Below, in pieces: positions 10,440 to 20,649 of a DNA stretch of 64,000 nt. The notes below the pieces were generated by a model. The model searched no databases. It was not told where the DNA came from and worked only from the letters and a program-made list of their open reading frames with translations. Origin of the DNA: Eukaryota sp. TZLM1-RC (lineage: Eukaryota > Metamonada: BaSk clade); assembly GCA_040285825.1 (NCBI GenBank), contig JAUPSS010000005.1, positions 992,001 to 1,056,000 of the forward strand, read 5' to 3'. The number at the start of each line of letters is the position of its first letter. The first letter of the stretch is position 1. The position numbers and the translations under genes are program-made.

Positions 10440-11365
10440 TGGTGTTTGCTTCTTTAGCATTTCTTATTAGTTTTCTCGTTATAAATAATTGTTTTTGATG
10501 TTTATTTTTTCAAAAAAATGTATAAGATATATTTCAATTGTCTCTTCTTGAACGCTTCTAGACGGAGATGATTTATTGATTTATAGAAATAATTGTGTTT
10601 TTTCTCTTTGTATGAATTAAATCAATTCTCCACTCATTATTCAGATTTCTGTCCGAATATTGGTAACCAAAAAATGTAAAGTTGGGGCAATATTTCAGGT
10701 TTAAATTGTTTGAAAACTAAAAATCAGAAATCAGTAATCTACGTTTTTCAATAATTTATTAATTCAGAAATGATTACTTGATGTTTTGCATTGTATGTCA
10801 GCTAATGTTACCTGTTGTAACACACAAACAACTAACATGAAATGAGAAGAAAAATGCATTTGTTCCATATTTGTTGTTGTGAATTTTCTCTCCCTTTACC
10901 ATTTAAATAAATAACAGCTGTGAGTAATTATGTTGCAATACATATTTTGGTTAAAAAAAAGAAAAAATAAAAAAAAACAGCAGACCGTTACATTAATTAA
11001 ATCATTGTAGATAGTCATTTTGGCTTTTACGAGTCGAGTCATCATCAATGGTCATCTAGAGAGACTGGCTTAATGGAAATGCACAGCCTTTCGTTGACTT
11101 TTTAAGATTATTTGAATTCTTTTGGTCGAAATAGAGGTGTTAATGCTGGAAGGTCTTGAAAAGACGATCATCGTTATTGATGTGTGTAATGCTTCTTTTA
11201 AACCGTTAGCTCAGCCCAAATACTTTTGTCTGTTGCGGCAAACAATAAAAGTGATAAATATGAAGCAATAAGTTGCTTTTATGAATGCTGAATCTCACAC
11301 TCATAATTTCCTTTATCCATTCTCCTTCCATGGTTCATTTGAAGAGACGGCTTTATTGTTTTGAA
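10440..11365. other. Intergenic, no gene seen
   Basis: AT-rich sequence with homopolymer runs (around 10950-10976) and no supported ORF, RNA gene or element boundary. Confidence 0.6.
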
Positions 11366-11520
11366 TGATATTGATGAAATTGTAAAACAACCTACAAAAA
11401 GATTTTTTGACAAAATGTTGTGGCAGAACAGAATCATATTTTCAATATTTAAAGGTATTGTTCACATGCAATCATCTATTTTATTATTTTTTGGACGGTT
11501 CTTCTGAATGCAGCTTTTTA
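11366..11520 (+). pseudogene. Fragment of family E non-LTR element, C-terminus
   Basis: A short stretch reads RFFDKMLWQNRIIFSIFKGIV, matching the C-terminal RLW/FWQNRIVFSIFKGM block of the family E protein at 17160-17220. It is a decayed remnant about 250 bp upstream of RSPH1. Confidence 0.55.
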
Positions 11521-11773
11521 ATTTATTCCACTGAGAAACTAAACCACAGATTCTAAATTCTAAATCTTCATATCCCAAATCAGCCAAAAAGTATTGACTG
11601 GAATTTTTTCTTCATAAAAACGACCAAAAGATAATAAATCAGAAGATGATAAGGGGACGACACCTTTTTTGGACGGTTTCATGAAAAAAATTGCAGTTGT
11701 CATAAGTTTGATATAAAGCTTTTTGAAATATATCAAAATCTCTTCTCCTCTTACTTAATACTTGTTTACCACA

Positions 11774-12469
11774 ATGTCTGATTCTGAACCTGAGGCTGTT
11801 GACGTTGGCACTTATGAAGGCGAACGCAATGAAGATGGAGCTCGCCATGGTCAAGGAAAATGTGAATATGCAAATGGGGACAAGTATGAAGGTACTTATG
11901 ACTCTGGCGTCCGCTCTGGGGAAGGTACATACATATGGCAACATCCCGAACACAGCTTCTACTATCAAGGCAACTACGACCAAGGCATCCGCAATGGAGA
12001 GGGCAAACTAAACCTCCCTGATGGCTCTTCTTACTCTGGACAATGGAAGGACGGTCTACCTCACGGTGAAGGTACTTTCACCTACGCAAACGGAGATACC
12101 TACACTGGCCAAGTGGAGAAAGGCCAACGTGAAGGTGAGGGATCGTACAAGTTTGCCTTAACTGAAGAAGTTCTCTCTGGTACATGGGAAGAAGGTCAAA
12201 TTTCAGAAGGAAGTCGCCAGATTTCTCCAAAAGTCAAGTGGGTAGGTCAGTTTTTGAATGGTCAACCAATGGGCAAAGGTTACTTTGAATTTATACATCT
12301 AGGTTATCGCCAATACGGTAAATACGTGCTACTCTCGGCTCTCGAACCTGAGAATGATGAGCAGGATAACGAAAGTGACAATGAGGAGGATGAAGATCAA
12401 CTCAACAGTACTTTAAAGATGAAAACGCCTGATGTGAAGTTTGTTCCTGGAAGGATAGCAAAGATTTAG
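11774..12469 (+). CDS. RSPH1: Radial spoke head 1 homologue (MORN-repeat protein, 231 aa)
   Basis: Starts at the ATG giving MSDSEPEAVDVGTYEGE. It has tandem MORN repeats (YEGERNEDGARHGQGK, YEGTYDSGVRSGEGTY, YQGNYDQGIRNGEGK, YSGQWKDGLPHGEGTF, YTGQVEKGQREGEGSY), a diverged block, then GKGYFEF...YRQYGKYV, which corresponds to the GKYVFD...QHGEY segment of animal RSPH1. An acidic tail follows. The order and N-terminus match RSPH1 specifically, not just generic MORN proteins. In the family it sits in the head of the axonemal radial spoke and is needed for normal ciliary beating, so this organism probably builds a motile flagellum. No intron is seen. It ends TAG, about 470 bp from the convergent CCT5 stop. 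Confidence 0.88.
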   Translation: MSDSEPEAVDVGTYEGERNEDGARHGQGKCEYANGDKYEGTYDSGVRSGEGTYIWQHPEHSFYYQGNYDQGIRNGEGKLNLPDGSSYSGQWKDGLPHGEGTFTYANGDTYTGQVEKGQREGEGSYKFALTEEVLSGTWEEGQISEGSRQISPKVKWVGQFLNGQPMGKGYFEFIHLGYRQYGKYVLLSALEPENDEQDNESDNEEDEDQLNSTLKMKTPDVKFVPGRIAKI

Positions 12470-12943
12470 TTTGGATTTGTTGTTTTTGGAAAGAGTACTC
12501 GAACAGCAAGTACTTGCTTGATGTATTATAATAAATTATATAAGTTTAAATGTTGTGTTTTTGACATTAAATGTTTGAAAATGTCAGTGGAAGAACTAAT
12601 CACCACAGTGTTTAATTGCCCTAAATGATTCCTTAATTTACTTGAAACAATTACAAAAGAAATAGAGCAAAACTAGGACATGAACATAATCTGAGAATTA
12701 CTGAATTCTTAGGTTGCATTATAACTTTAAGTTGACGCTGAAAACATCTTATAATTCATCATTGAAATTAAAAAAAATGATTTAGAAATTTAAATGAAAC
12801 ATTTGCATACCGAGTAAACTGAAAAAAAAAGGAATGTTGTTTTCATTCTGAACCAAAATGACAAATCTTTTTGAAATAAACTACAGCTAAAAACAAATCC
12901 AAAACCTATTTTTTATTAAATCATTCTCATAGCCATTAATAAT
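12470..12943. other. Intergenic region between RSPH1 and CCT5 3' ends
   Basis: AT-rich shared 3' flank of two convergent genes. It contains ATAATAAATT-type and TTTTTATTAAA stretches that could hold polyadenylation signals for both strands. No ORF or RNA gene seen. Confidence 0.5.
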
Positions 12944-14691
12944 CTACACTTGATTTACAATATCGTCAATTCGCAAAATCATCTTAGTGACTTGCGTAGC
13001 TAACAAAAATTGTTGTTGTTTTCCCTTTAAAGTTTCAAACACATGCTGCGTCATCATATCATTATCCCCAGTTTGATTGCAATCAATTCCGTAATGGGGT
13101 TTCCCGGTTTTAATCTGCTGAGCTCTTGCTTTTGCAACTTCCTCCAATACAGAAAGTCCAGCATTCTCGGCCAAAGCCATTGGTATAGCTTCCAATGCAT
13201 CAGCGAATGCCCTGAACGAGAACTGATCAGTATTACCAACAGTATCGGCATGCTCGTTAATCTTAAGAGCACAAGCAATTTCAGCCGAACCACCGCCATA
13301 AATGATTGATGGATCCCTAATCAAATTACGTGACACACAGATGGCATCATGTAAAGAACGTTGAGTCTCAGCAACAGCCATGTTGTTGGATCCTCTACAT
13401 AGCACAGTGACTGCCTTGGAAGAAGGGCATCCCTCAAAGAAAATGAAGCGATCTCGGGTTGTACCCAAAGAAGCTTCCCTTACAGAAGATGCAAAACCAA
13501 GTTTGCTCTCGGTAAGCTCTTCAAAGCGAGGAACTATACGGGCACCTGTGATGAGTTGTGATGTTACCAAAAATAGAAACAATACCAGTCGCGATGGCCA
13601 ATAACTCAATTTCAGGACCACCAACCCATCTCACTGCGTTGATTCCATTCTTTAATAATAAATGATTAGCCTCATCCTCAAAACCCCATTGGCAAATTAC
13701 CAAATTACAACCCACGGCTTTCAAAGAACTAATCATATCTTTAAAGAATTGTTGCTCCATCGTAGCTAACCTTTGATAGGCATCAGCATCAGTAATGTCA
13801 ATATGGTGTTTGTTTTTAGGCTTTGGTGCCTCCATTGGACATGTTAAAATGGCGATACGGACTTCTGAAAGTGATTTTGGCATTTGCGGGTGACTAAACT
13901 CTTTTTCAAGAACAATACCTGTGGTGAGTTGTCATGATACCAAAAATAGACACAATACCCTTAACCAAAGCAGAATCTTCAATTCTACCCCCAGTTTTCG
14001 TAACAACTTTGATCAAATCAAGGTTGGTATCTTTTCGTTCTAGATCAGCAACAGAGAGGACAGCATCAACAGCAATATCAGCCATTGTATCAATACTTTT
14101 GGACACAATCTTGGAAGAAAGTGTTGTCAATGCAGTTTTTTTCAAGTGTTTTTGCAAATTCTCTTCAATCTTGAGCTCATCAGCAATCTCGGTAAGGTAA
14201 GCAGAGCAGATCTGGGCGGCTTTTTCGTAACCAGCAGCAATGCGTACAGGATGCATTCCGCGATCGAGGAGTTCAAGAGCTTGTTCTAGGAGGGCGCCGG
14301 CAAAAACAACGACAGAGGTAGTACCGTCACCAATCTCAGCGTCTTGAGATCGGGACAGTTCAACCAAGAGTTTACCCACTTCATGTTCTACTTGCATCTG
14401 TTCCATGATGGTGGCACCGTCGTTGGAGATGTTGAGATCGCCATCAGGGGAAACAAGCATCTTATCGGCACCTTTAGGACCAAGAGAAGTACGAAGGGTA
14501 GATGCAACAGATATGGCTGCAAGGATGTTTTGCTAGGATGAGATGGTTGTGGGTCGTGTAAGACGTACTTTGTGGGCTTCAAGACCTGTAGCACGTTTCT
14601 TTTCTTCTTGATCCTTGACGATCACAAAAGGTCTGCCATACTCGTCAAAGACTACGGGCATTTGGGAGGGATTGCCTGCTTGTGCACTCAT
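12944..14691 (-). CDS. CCT5: T-complex chaperonin subunit epsilon, four exons, 543 aa
   Basis: Exons on the minus strand: 14691-14569, 14532-13959, 13918-13586 and 13545-12944, totalling 1632 nt. The product begins [19 protein letters not shown] and follows animal CCT5 collinearly at nearly the same length (human about 541). Landmarks are [27 protein letters not shown], the ATP-binding [52 protein letters not shown] text, [28 protein letters not shown] and [11 protein letters not shown]. It folds actin and tubulin as one of eight CCT subunits. Introns 2 and 3 are near-identical 40-nt sequences (see introner entries); intron 1 is 36 nt. Without splicing the frame breaks at each intron, and the joins restore conserved residues ([13 protein letters not shown] and [11 protein letters not shown]), so the gene model is firm. 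Confidence 0.95.
13546..13585 (-). other. CCT5 intron 3: introner-like 40-nt intron
   Basis: Begins GTATTGTTTCTATTTTTGG and ends AACTCATCACAG on the minus strand. It differs from the GluRS intron at three positions of 40. It is inserted at ACTG|GTGCC, phase 1. GGTAAC about 18 nt before the 3' end is a plausible branch-point region. Confidence 0.93.
13919..13958 (-). other. CCT5 intron 2: introner-like 40-nt intron
   Basis: Begins GTATTGTGTCTATTTTTGG and ends AACTCACCACAG on the minus strand. It differs from the GluRS intron at about five positions and from CCT5 intron 3 at about four. It sits after AAGG and before GTATTGTTC. The downstream exon start also matches the first bases of the intron, but the homologous human residues show that this text is exonic. 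Confidence 0.92.
14533..14568 (-). other. CCT5 intron 1 (36 nt)
   Basis: GTACGT...CCTAG on the minus strand, phase 0, between GLEAHK and QNILAAIS. Its length is a multiple of three but it holds an in-frame TAG at its 3' end. Its sequence is mostly unlike the two 40-nt introns, apart from a weak resemblance near the 3' end (ACAACC...CTCATC), so it may be an older or unrelated intron. Confidence 0.85.
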
Positions 14692-15009
14692 TAGATGTAT
14701 ATAAGAGGGAAAAGGTGCTGAGAAGAGAGGTACGTGTTATTTGAAGTTGAATTTGAATTTTTTGGGATCAATTCGACTTATCTAAAAGGGGAGATGAAAT
14801 CATGAAATACACAACTGAAACTCTACATCCTCAAATACTCAATTTAGATTTTTTTCACAGAACTTTTCTTTTTTTTCAATTAAATAAATAGTTGTGAGTG
14901 AAGATGCTTCACAACAAATGAATCCCAAGAGGGAGAACTTGATTGAAGTGACCTACATCTACCTCAAAAGTACTCGATTCTTCAAGAATGACATTTTGAT
15001 ACCCTTTTT
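14692..15009. other. CCT5 upstream region
   Basis: AT-rich leader/promoter side of CCT5. It has poly-T tracts near 14850-14880 and no supported gene. A short open frame at 14894-15109 on the plus strand is not recognised and overlaps the LRR fragment on the other strand. Confidence 0.4.
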
Positions 15010-15220
15010 TAAAGAAGGTCTGCATACAGTAACATTAACTGGAAATATAAATATATCTAACAATTGTTATCTAATATCTTTTTCTGAAATACTGCCATCA
15101 AATGAATGAAAAAATACCACCAACTCTTTAAGTGGAGTAAGATAGCTTAAATCAGTGACTTCAATATCAGGATGTTTGAGCACTAACTTACCACTGACTT
15201 TTGCAAAATTCCAGAAATAA
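15010..15220 (-). pseudogene. LRR-like host gene fragment
   Basis: Minus-strand reading gives GKLVLKHPDIEVTDLSYLTPLKELVVFF, closely paralogous to the LRR part of the RCC1/LRR pseudogene at about 9900-10040 (KLVLKHE-IEVDDFSYLTSLKALVVLG). It is a broken piece with a stop soon after; its other end is lost next to family E sequence. Confidence 0.6.
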
Positions 15221-15240
15221 ATCTTAAAAGTTTTGAAAAC

Positions 15241-15375
15241 TTGGATTATATTGTACGTCTTAGCTTGGCTAAAGAAAAAAATCCCGTTTTTCCAAACTTT
15301 TTGATTGATCTCGAGGACAGTTACTCAAGTTGCCTAATCTCCCAAATTCCCAACATTTACGGCCTTCCTCTTTTT
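15241..15375 (+). pseudogene. Family E fragment flanking E2
   Basis: Reads VRLSLAKEKNPVFPNFLID...CLISQIPNIYGL, which corresponds to the mid-C-terminal VRLGLAKKMNPAFANLLQD...IPQVYG part of the family E protein. It is then abruptly joined to the RT palm of a second copy. It is therefore a remnant of an older E copy into which the 5'-truncated E2 was inserted. Confidence 0.65.
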
Positions 15376-16190
15376 TACGGCCTTTCTTTGATGCAGAGGA
15401 AAATAATTTTATTTTTAATCTCGACTTTAAAAATGCTTTTAATTCTGTAAAGCGAGAAGCAATTTTTAAAGTTATTAAATCTGATTTTCCTGAACTATCG
15501 AGTTTTTTATACCATTTTTATGGGAAAGAATCAGATTTAATTTTTAATTCATTTGGTCTTAAATCATCTTCTGGAGTGAAGCAGGGGGATCCTTTAGGCC
15601 CATTATTGTTTTGTTTAGCTATTCACAAAACTTTAAATATCATTAAGCAAAATTACCCTTCTATAAAAATAGTTGCTTATATGGATGATATATCCTTGAT
15701 TGGTTCATTTGATTTACTAGAATTGGTTGCTCAAGAAATTGCCGATTCATATGAAAATATTGGGCTTCATCTTAATGCCAGCAAATGTCTTCTGATTGGC
15801 TCTTCTGCTCAAGACCTCGTGATAAACGATTCTATTGTCTTTTTTTCTAATTATAGTAGTGATGCTTTTAAGTTCCTTGGTTGTTGGTTAGGAAACGTGC
15901 CTCAAATTCAGTATGAATTGCAAGTTATTTTGGAAAAAATGAAAATTGAACTTGATTCAATTTCTTCTTTAGATATAGAAAAGCATATTAAATTTTTCAT
16001 GCTTAAAATTTGCTACACTGGGAATATAACCCACATTTTTAGATCTTGTGCTCCTTCCATAGCATTAGATTTTTGTCGTTCATTTAATTCATTGAGAACA
16101 GAATTTTTTGCTGATTTATTGGATGTAGAACCAGGAATGTTGAAAAGTCACTTATTTTCTTCAGCAAATTTGGGTGGTATTGGTTACTAA
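15376..16190 (+). pseudogene. Family E reverse transcriptase part
   Basis: RT motif A is FNLDFKNAFNSVKRE (catalytic Asp), motif B is SSGVKQGDPLGPLLFCLA, and motif C is VAYMDDISLIG (catalytic DD in an unusual YMDD box for a non-LTR RT). The thumb region follows (GLHLNASKCLLIG, LDIEKHIKFFMLKI). A one-base deletion at GGTTACTAAATC (about 16183) ends the frame at 16190; the homologous fragment at 36747 reads GGIGFTKSSIFCQ here. Role: target-primed reverse transcription of the element RNA. Confidence 0.85.
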
Positions 16191-17310
16191 ATCTTCAATT
16201 TTGTGTCAATCAGCATTCTTGGGTGGTGGCAAAAATTTTATTTATGAATTTTCTCGTAGATTTCCTGATGATTCTCATCTGTTAGTTCCCAATTGCAGTC
16301 CTTATTTGTATGAGTTATCTTGTGAACTTGAAAAATTGCCGCCACAAATTTGGACCAAATGTTTTCCTCAATCAATTCAAGAAATTCCAAACCGATCTCT
16401 GTTTAATTTACAGTTTTGCTGGAAAAAGCTTCAACAAAAATTTTCAAAGATTTTTGAAAGCTTGGACTTTGATGTTAGACTTGGCTTGGCCAAGAAAATG
16501 AATCCCGCTTTTGCAAATCTTTTACAAGATATGTGTGACAGCACTTCTTCTGCCTTAGTAACAACAATTCCACAAGTTTATGGTACTCTCTTATCCGATT
16601 CTGCTTGGACTCTGAATATGAGATTTCGTTCCTTTATCTGGCCTGATAATTTACCTCATAATTTAATTTGTAAATGTTCTCGAGAAATTACAACTACTCA
16701 TTTGTTAAATTGTAAACATTTTATTACTTTTAGAAGCAAGGTTCATGATGCTGTAAGAGAACAGTTATATTGTATGTGTAAATCTCATAGAATTGAATCC
16801 TTCTTGGAACCTCTGTTGTCAAATCTGTTTGATGCTGAAGATGATTTTCATAAGAATAATAGAGGTGATGTTATATTACCTGGATTAGATGGAAGTTTCA
16901 TTTTATTGGATGTAATGTCTGTTGATCCTTGTAATGCCTCAAATGTAAGGCTAGTTAATTCTGAAATTCATAATCCCCTTTCAAATGCTGAAAATTTTAA
17001 ATTCAAAAAATACAATGAACCTTTGTCCAAATTGGCCAGTCTACAGCATGCAAAATACAATTTGTATCCATTTGTATTTTCCCTTTTTGGTTCACTTTCA
17101 ACAACTGCTTTACGTTTTTTGGATGATTTTGAAATGATTGTAAAGAGAAGAACTGGGAGAAATTTCAACAGATTGTTTTGGCAAAATAGAATTGTATTTT
17201 CTATTTTTAAGGGGATGTTGAAGATGGCTTCTGATGCTTTGCTTTCTCTTGGATCTCACTATGAGAGAGTTGCATCTAGTGTTTTTCTTCTGGGAGAGAT
17301 GGATTTTTGA
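16174..17310 (+). CDS. Family E C-terminal region with restriction-like endonuclease
   Basis: The long open segment starts after the frameshift (the ATG at 16174 is probably incidental). It contains a CCHC-type finger CKCSREITTTHLLNC, followed by a PD-(D/E)XK-like nuclease: GDVILPGLDG (Asp), LLDVMSVD (Asp after a hydrophobic strand), then KKYNEPLSKLASLQHAKYN with the lysine/tyrosine block and YPFVFSLFGSL. This finger-then-nuclease order is the hallmark of RLE-bearing non-LTR elements (the R2/CRE/Utopia-like grade), which nick target DNA with this domain. The segment is intact for 378 residues. Several other copies in the window share it. Confidence 0.75.
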   Translation: MVLVTKSSILCQSAFLGGGKNFIYEFSRRFPDDSHLLVPNCSPYLYELSCELEKLPPQIWTKCFPQSIQEIPNRSLFNLQFCWKKLQQKFSKIFESLDFDVRLGLAKKMNPAFANLLQDMCDSTSSALVTTIPQVYGTLLSDSAWTLNMRFRSFIWPDNLPHNLICKCSREITTTHLLNCKHFITFRSKVHDAVREQLYCMCKSHRIESFLEPLLSNLFDAEDDFHKNNRGDVILPGLDGSFILLDVMSVDPCNASNVRLVNSEIHNPLSNAENFKFKKYNEPLSKLASLQHAKYNLYPFVFSLFGSLSTTALRFLDDFEMIVKRRTGRNFNRLFWQNRIVFSIFKGMLKMASDALLSLGSHYERVASSVFLLGEMDF

Positions 17311-17439
17311 TGTTGATTCATAGGTTTTGAATAAAATTAAAATTAATTAAAAAAATTTATGGCCTTCTACTTAATGATCACCAATGAACCATTGCAATGA
17401 CAATGAGATGATTTTTATGGCCTTGTTCGTTATCAAATG

Positions 17440-18101
17440 ATTTAATTTGTCGCTGCAAGAGTGTAATTACGCTTTCCCATATTTTAAACTGCAAATATTT
17501 TATAACTTATCGTTCAATTGTTATTGGCTTAGTTCGTGATCAATTATATGCCATGTGCAAAAGTTCCAATATAGAGGCATTTATAGAACCATTGGTACGT
17601 AAGCTCTCTCTAGATCAAATTGACAATTCTTTTGGTAAAAGAAGGGCAGGTTTAGTAGCTCCAGGGATTTATGGTGTTCTCAACGTTGTGGATGTTGTTT
17701 CAGTAAATGTCTGCAGGTATTTTGCTGCTCCCTTGGTGTATTCCGCTGATCCGCTGCTATCTTACTCCGAAAAAAAAGTAAAAAAATATGAAGAACCATT
17801 GGCACAATTGAGTAGAGTCAAATATGTGAATTATCAGTTTGTACCGTTTGCAATTTCTTTTATTGGCATTATTGGATTTCCAGGATTACACTTTTTTGAA
17901 AATTTTAGGAAATTATTGCAAAATAGATCTCGTAAAAAATTGAATTACACTTTCTGGTTAAATAGAATTGTTTTATGTATTTTCATGTCTATTCCAACAA
18001 TAATTTCTAAAGCTCTTTTAGCTATTGGTATAGAATATGAACGAAAGGCTGTGAGTAGATTTAGTAATAGTGATGCTTGTTTGGAGGATATTGAACATTA
18101 G
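17440..18101 (+). pseudogene. Second family E subtype: RLE domain fragment (E3)
   Basis: Reads C-KC-SVITLSHILNCKYFITYRS, then LYAMCKSSNIEAFIEPL, GLVAPGIYGVLNVVDVVSV (nuclease core), KKYEEPLAQLSRVKYVNYQFVPF and LNRIVLCIFMSIPTIISKALLA. It is clearly homologous to E2's C-terminus but divergent, and the first catalytic block is GLVAPG instead of GDVILPG (Asp lost). It has an open frame of 182 codons to TAG at 18101. It lacks RT, so it is a 5'-truncated copy. Confidence 0.7.
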
Positions 18102-18172
18102 ACAGTATTTTATATCAACAAAAATACTTGAAAAATGAATTCACTTGTGAAGTAGGTAATTGTTTGCACATT

Positions 18173-18251
18173 TGTTGCCGCCCTAAGGCTTTTATAATAT
18201 GAATTGAAAACAGATCAGACTTCTCTTTACTACAATAGACTTTAGGCAGAA
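18173..18251 (+). repeat. 5' LTR of C2 (79 bp)
   Basis: TGTTGCCGCC...GGCAGAA, same length as the C1 LTRs. The terminal CA has mutated to AA, so the boundary palindrome (18250-18261) has one mismatch. Confidence 0.85.
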
Positions 18252-18334
18252 ATAATTATTGGCCATTTCAAAGTGAAAAGGTATACCAAAACTCCAGCAC
18301 TTTACTAGTAAACATCCCCAAAAACCTTTACAGC

Positions 18335-19760
18335 ATGTCAGACATCTTTCAGCAAGATATCTCTAACCCCAATTCCTCACCTAACATGCAGCAACAGGAA
18401 GCAGCGACACACACACATATACATAACAAAGAGGGTAACGAGGTAACGGACCCGGGTCCCACCTCCCTAAAAGTGAAAGATGAAAGCGTGGACGAGGTCC
18501 CTCCATCTTCAGCAATGGAAAGGGTAACGAGAACGGACCCGGCTCTCTCTCCCCTCCCAATTGTAGAACCTGTCTCAAAGGGAACGGATGGAAATTCCAC
18601 CTTAGACACGGCTTCCCCATTAGGAGAATATGAAAAAATTCAATCTCAACTAGATGAAATGGAGGGAGGAGACGACTCTTCCGAGGGGTTCTACAAGTTA
18701 TTGAAAGAGGATGCGGAAGCTTACCTCGAACCAACAGATTTCTGTCTGTTCGAGCAGCTTCCTCCTCTGTGGAGTTACATTCATAACAGAGACAGAAACG
18801 AGGGTAATTTTTAATACCTTTTGGGGATACCCAGAAGGAATTAAAAATTACCCTCAATGAAAGGAATGAACTCATAAAGGCTCTTGATAAATTGAGCAGA
18901 GAGACGTTCGGGCGTAACGCAGAGCGCCGTCCCTGAATCTCTGGTATGGACAAGAGAATCAACGAAATGATGTGCCTTCCCATCAAGGATAGACTGGATT
19001 CGAAGGCCTCCTTCCTAGACCAACATGGCAGGAGAATAAGGTTTCTCTCCATCGAGCAGAGAAGTAGGACCGACTCAGAAGACATCCTACAATTCAAATT
19101 GCCTGCCTGGTTTGATCCTATCTGTGATACGGAAATTCATAACTACACGGAGCTGACAGAGGGTGCTCCCACATATTTTAGGGAACTCATGGAGCAGGAG
19201 AATAATAGTGAACAAGACAAGCTTGAAATAGCAATAACCTGGTTCGATGCAGACGCTCTGAATAAGATTCATAGGGAACAATCAGCCGTATCCACGTATA
19301 GGAACTGTCCTAACAACTACATTTAACAACATGGTAACTCGTTCACGAAACAACGAGAGTTTAAACAATGGGTAACAGGAGATCCATCCACATTTTTCCA
19401 CCTTCCCCAATTGCCTGTTGTAGCTCCTATAATTTCTGAAAAAGCCAACCAATACAGGTCTGCTATATCGAAAGCATACCCGAACACGTTCCAACAGTGA
19501 ACGTCCCGGAACCTGTAACAAGAGAAGACTCAGCACCTCAGGAAGAACCAACTTCCTCCCAACCCATGGAAAGTGAAATTGCAGAAGACATAGAGTTACA
19601 CGGTGCAGTCGTTGGAAAAAACGGCTCCTTCTCAACCCTCAGTAAGAAACTCTTCTTCCGATAGACCTATGCGTATTGAGGACCTACAATCCTCAAGGAG
19701 AGCTATTGGCATGAGCATAGTTAGTAGCCTTCATAGACAGATTGATCCACGTTCAGGGGT
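18335..19760 (+). pseudogene. Family C gag remnant in C2
   Basis: ATG at 18335 gives MSDIFQQDISNPN, the same start as C1. Open to 18814, then broken: a TAA after EGNF, a TGA in GRRP-ISGMDKR near 18934, a TAA at 19324, and shifts after 19450. Used with C1 it locates the C1 gag frameshift (SSSDRPMRIEDLQ here, where C1 lacks a base). Confidence 0.75.
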
Positions 19761-19761
19761 T

Positions 19762-20482
19762 CAGGGCGTATTCCACTTAAGAATCTTCTTGCTAGGGCTT
19801 CATCATTCTGGAGGGAAGGTACTTTGCGAGCTACCTTCATAAAATCTCGGGTGTATCGGGTAATAGCTTCATCGGCATCACGGCAATTCAGGGGCAAGGA
19901 TACACGGTTAAACATCTGGTACGCTTTAGCGGTATCTTCAACGGGCGTACAGGACAATAGGTATTTCAGGATCTTCTTAGGCTTCTTTGGAGAGATCTGG
20001 TGGATAACAAAAAAAGTATCCAAAACTTCTGGGGCAATACATCTAAGAATGTAAGGTAATAACAGGGATTTGAGGTCATCAGGGTCTTGGGCTCCTACAA
20101 GACGTAACAGGTCGGGTTTCTCTTCATCAGAAACATCAGAGTTATCAGAGTACAAGAGAGGAACTTCTTCATCTTCTTCCTCTTGGTCATCAGAGCTATC
20201 TTCAGCCAAGGCATCATGGAGATTGAAACAAATCTCTTCAGGGTTGACTTCTTCTTCAGCTGGTTCAGCTGGTTCAGGGGCGGAATTTCGGGAACTTCTT
20301 CTAGAGTTCTGGTAATTAGTGAGAGCGGGTTCAGGTCTCATCAAGAACATACGGACGGCAAAGACTCGCAACTCGTCGACGAAGCGTGTGCAAGAGCAGC
20401 GGTCAGCACTTCGGAGAATTGGGGCAACTCGGCCAGAATTACTCATTGGGGCCTCAGTAATTACTGTGGGGTTTGCATGCAT
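19762..20482 (-). CDS. Family D Gag, C-terminally truncated
   Basis: Begins MHANPTVITEAPMSNSGR, matching the D1 start MHLHTNPTVITVAQTSNPG. The frame also has an upstream in-frame ATG at 20530, but conservation favours 20482. It has an acidic stretch (AEEEVNPEE, EDEEVPLL) and then a Ty3-type gag domain (AYQMFNRVSLPLNCRDADEAITRYTRDFMKVARKVPS, FLSGIRPE). Open to the truncation point at 19762, where the frame runs into C2 antisense sequence. Confidence 0.75.
20455..20466. other. LTR-boundary palindrome CAGTAATTACTG (D2)
   Basis: Perfect 12-bp palindrome with octamer GTAATTAC directly after the LTR terminal CA, inside gag codons. Confidence 0.88.
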
Positions 20483-20649
20483 CAGTTTCCTTGTACAAAC
20501 GGGTAACAAACAGAAACAGGGGTTTATCACAAGGAATAGGAATAATCAGAAAGAAGAATTCCTCTCTGCAGATAAACTTGTGATGACGTGTCATCACGTG
20601 ATACTGTAACTTATAAATAACTATAAACTACATTGGCTATGAGCCTACA
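20465..20649 (-). repeat. 5' LTR of D2 (185 bp)
   Basis: Same length and layout as the D1 LTR at 63660-63844. Contains the near-palindromic block TCACGTGATGACACGTCATC. Its last 18 bp are codons 1-6 of gag (MHANPT). Confidence 0.8.

Larger units (their letters stand above)
15376..17350 (+). mobile_element. RLE-type non-LTR retrotransposon, family E copy E2 (5'-truncated)
   Basis: 5' truncation inside the RT domain is typical of non-LTR elements. The copy carries the RT palm, thumb and a complete C-terminal endonuclease region, with one frameshift at about 16183. It ends with an AT-rich 3' tail (AATAAAATTAAAATTAATT, 17330-17350). No LTRs. Confidence 0.8.
18173..19761 (+). mobile_element. Gypsy family C copy C2: 5' LTR and gag only
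   Basis: A 79-bp LTR is followed by a damaged gag and ends abruptly at about 19761 in CAGATTGATCCACG, where family D sequence on the opposite strand begins. C1 continues at this point with GTCTAAGGATATCG. 3'-truncated. Confidence 0.85.
19762..20649 (-). mobile_element. Gypsy family D copy D2: 5' LTR and partial gag
   Basis: On the minus strand the element starts TGTAGGCTCATAGCC at 20649, directly after TACTAAAA of a family C integrase (C4). It therefore inserted into C4 in the same orientation. It has a 185-bp LTR, then gag to 19762, where it is cut off against C2. Confidence 0.8.

Noticed and set aside
11762-11773. Upstream TTG start for RSPH1
   Set aside because: The ATG at 11774 gives MSDSEPE, aligning with the usual MSD N-terminus of RSPH1; TTG starts are not expected in eukaryotic genes.
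11639-11983. Minus-strand ORF over the RSPH1 start
   Set aside because: Shadow of the MORN-repeat coding frame; no start context or family signature.
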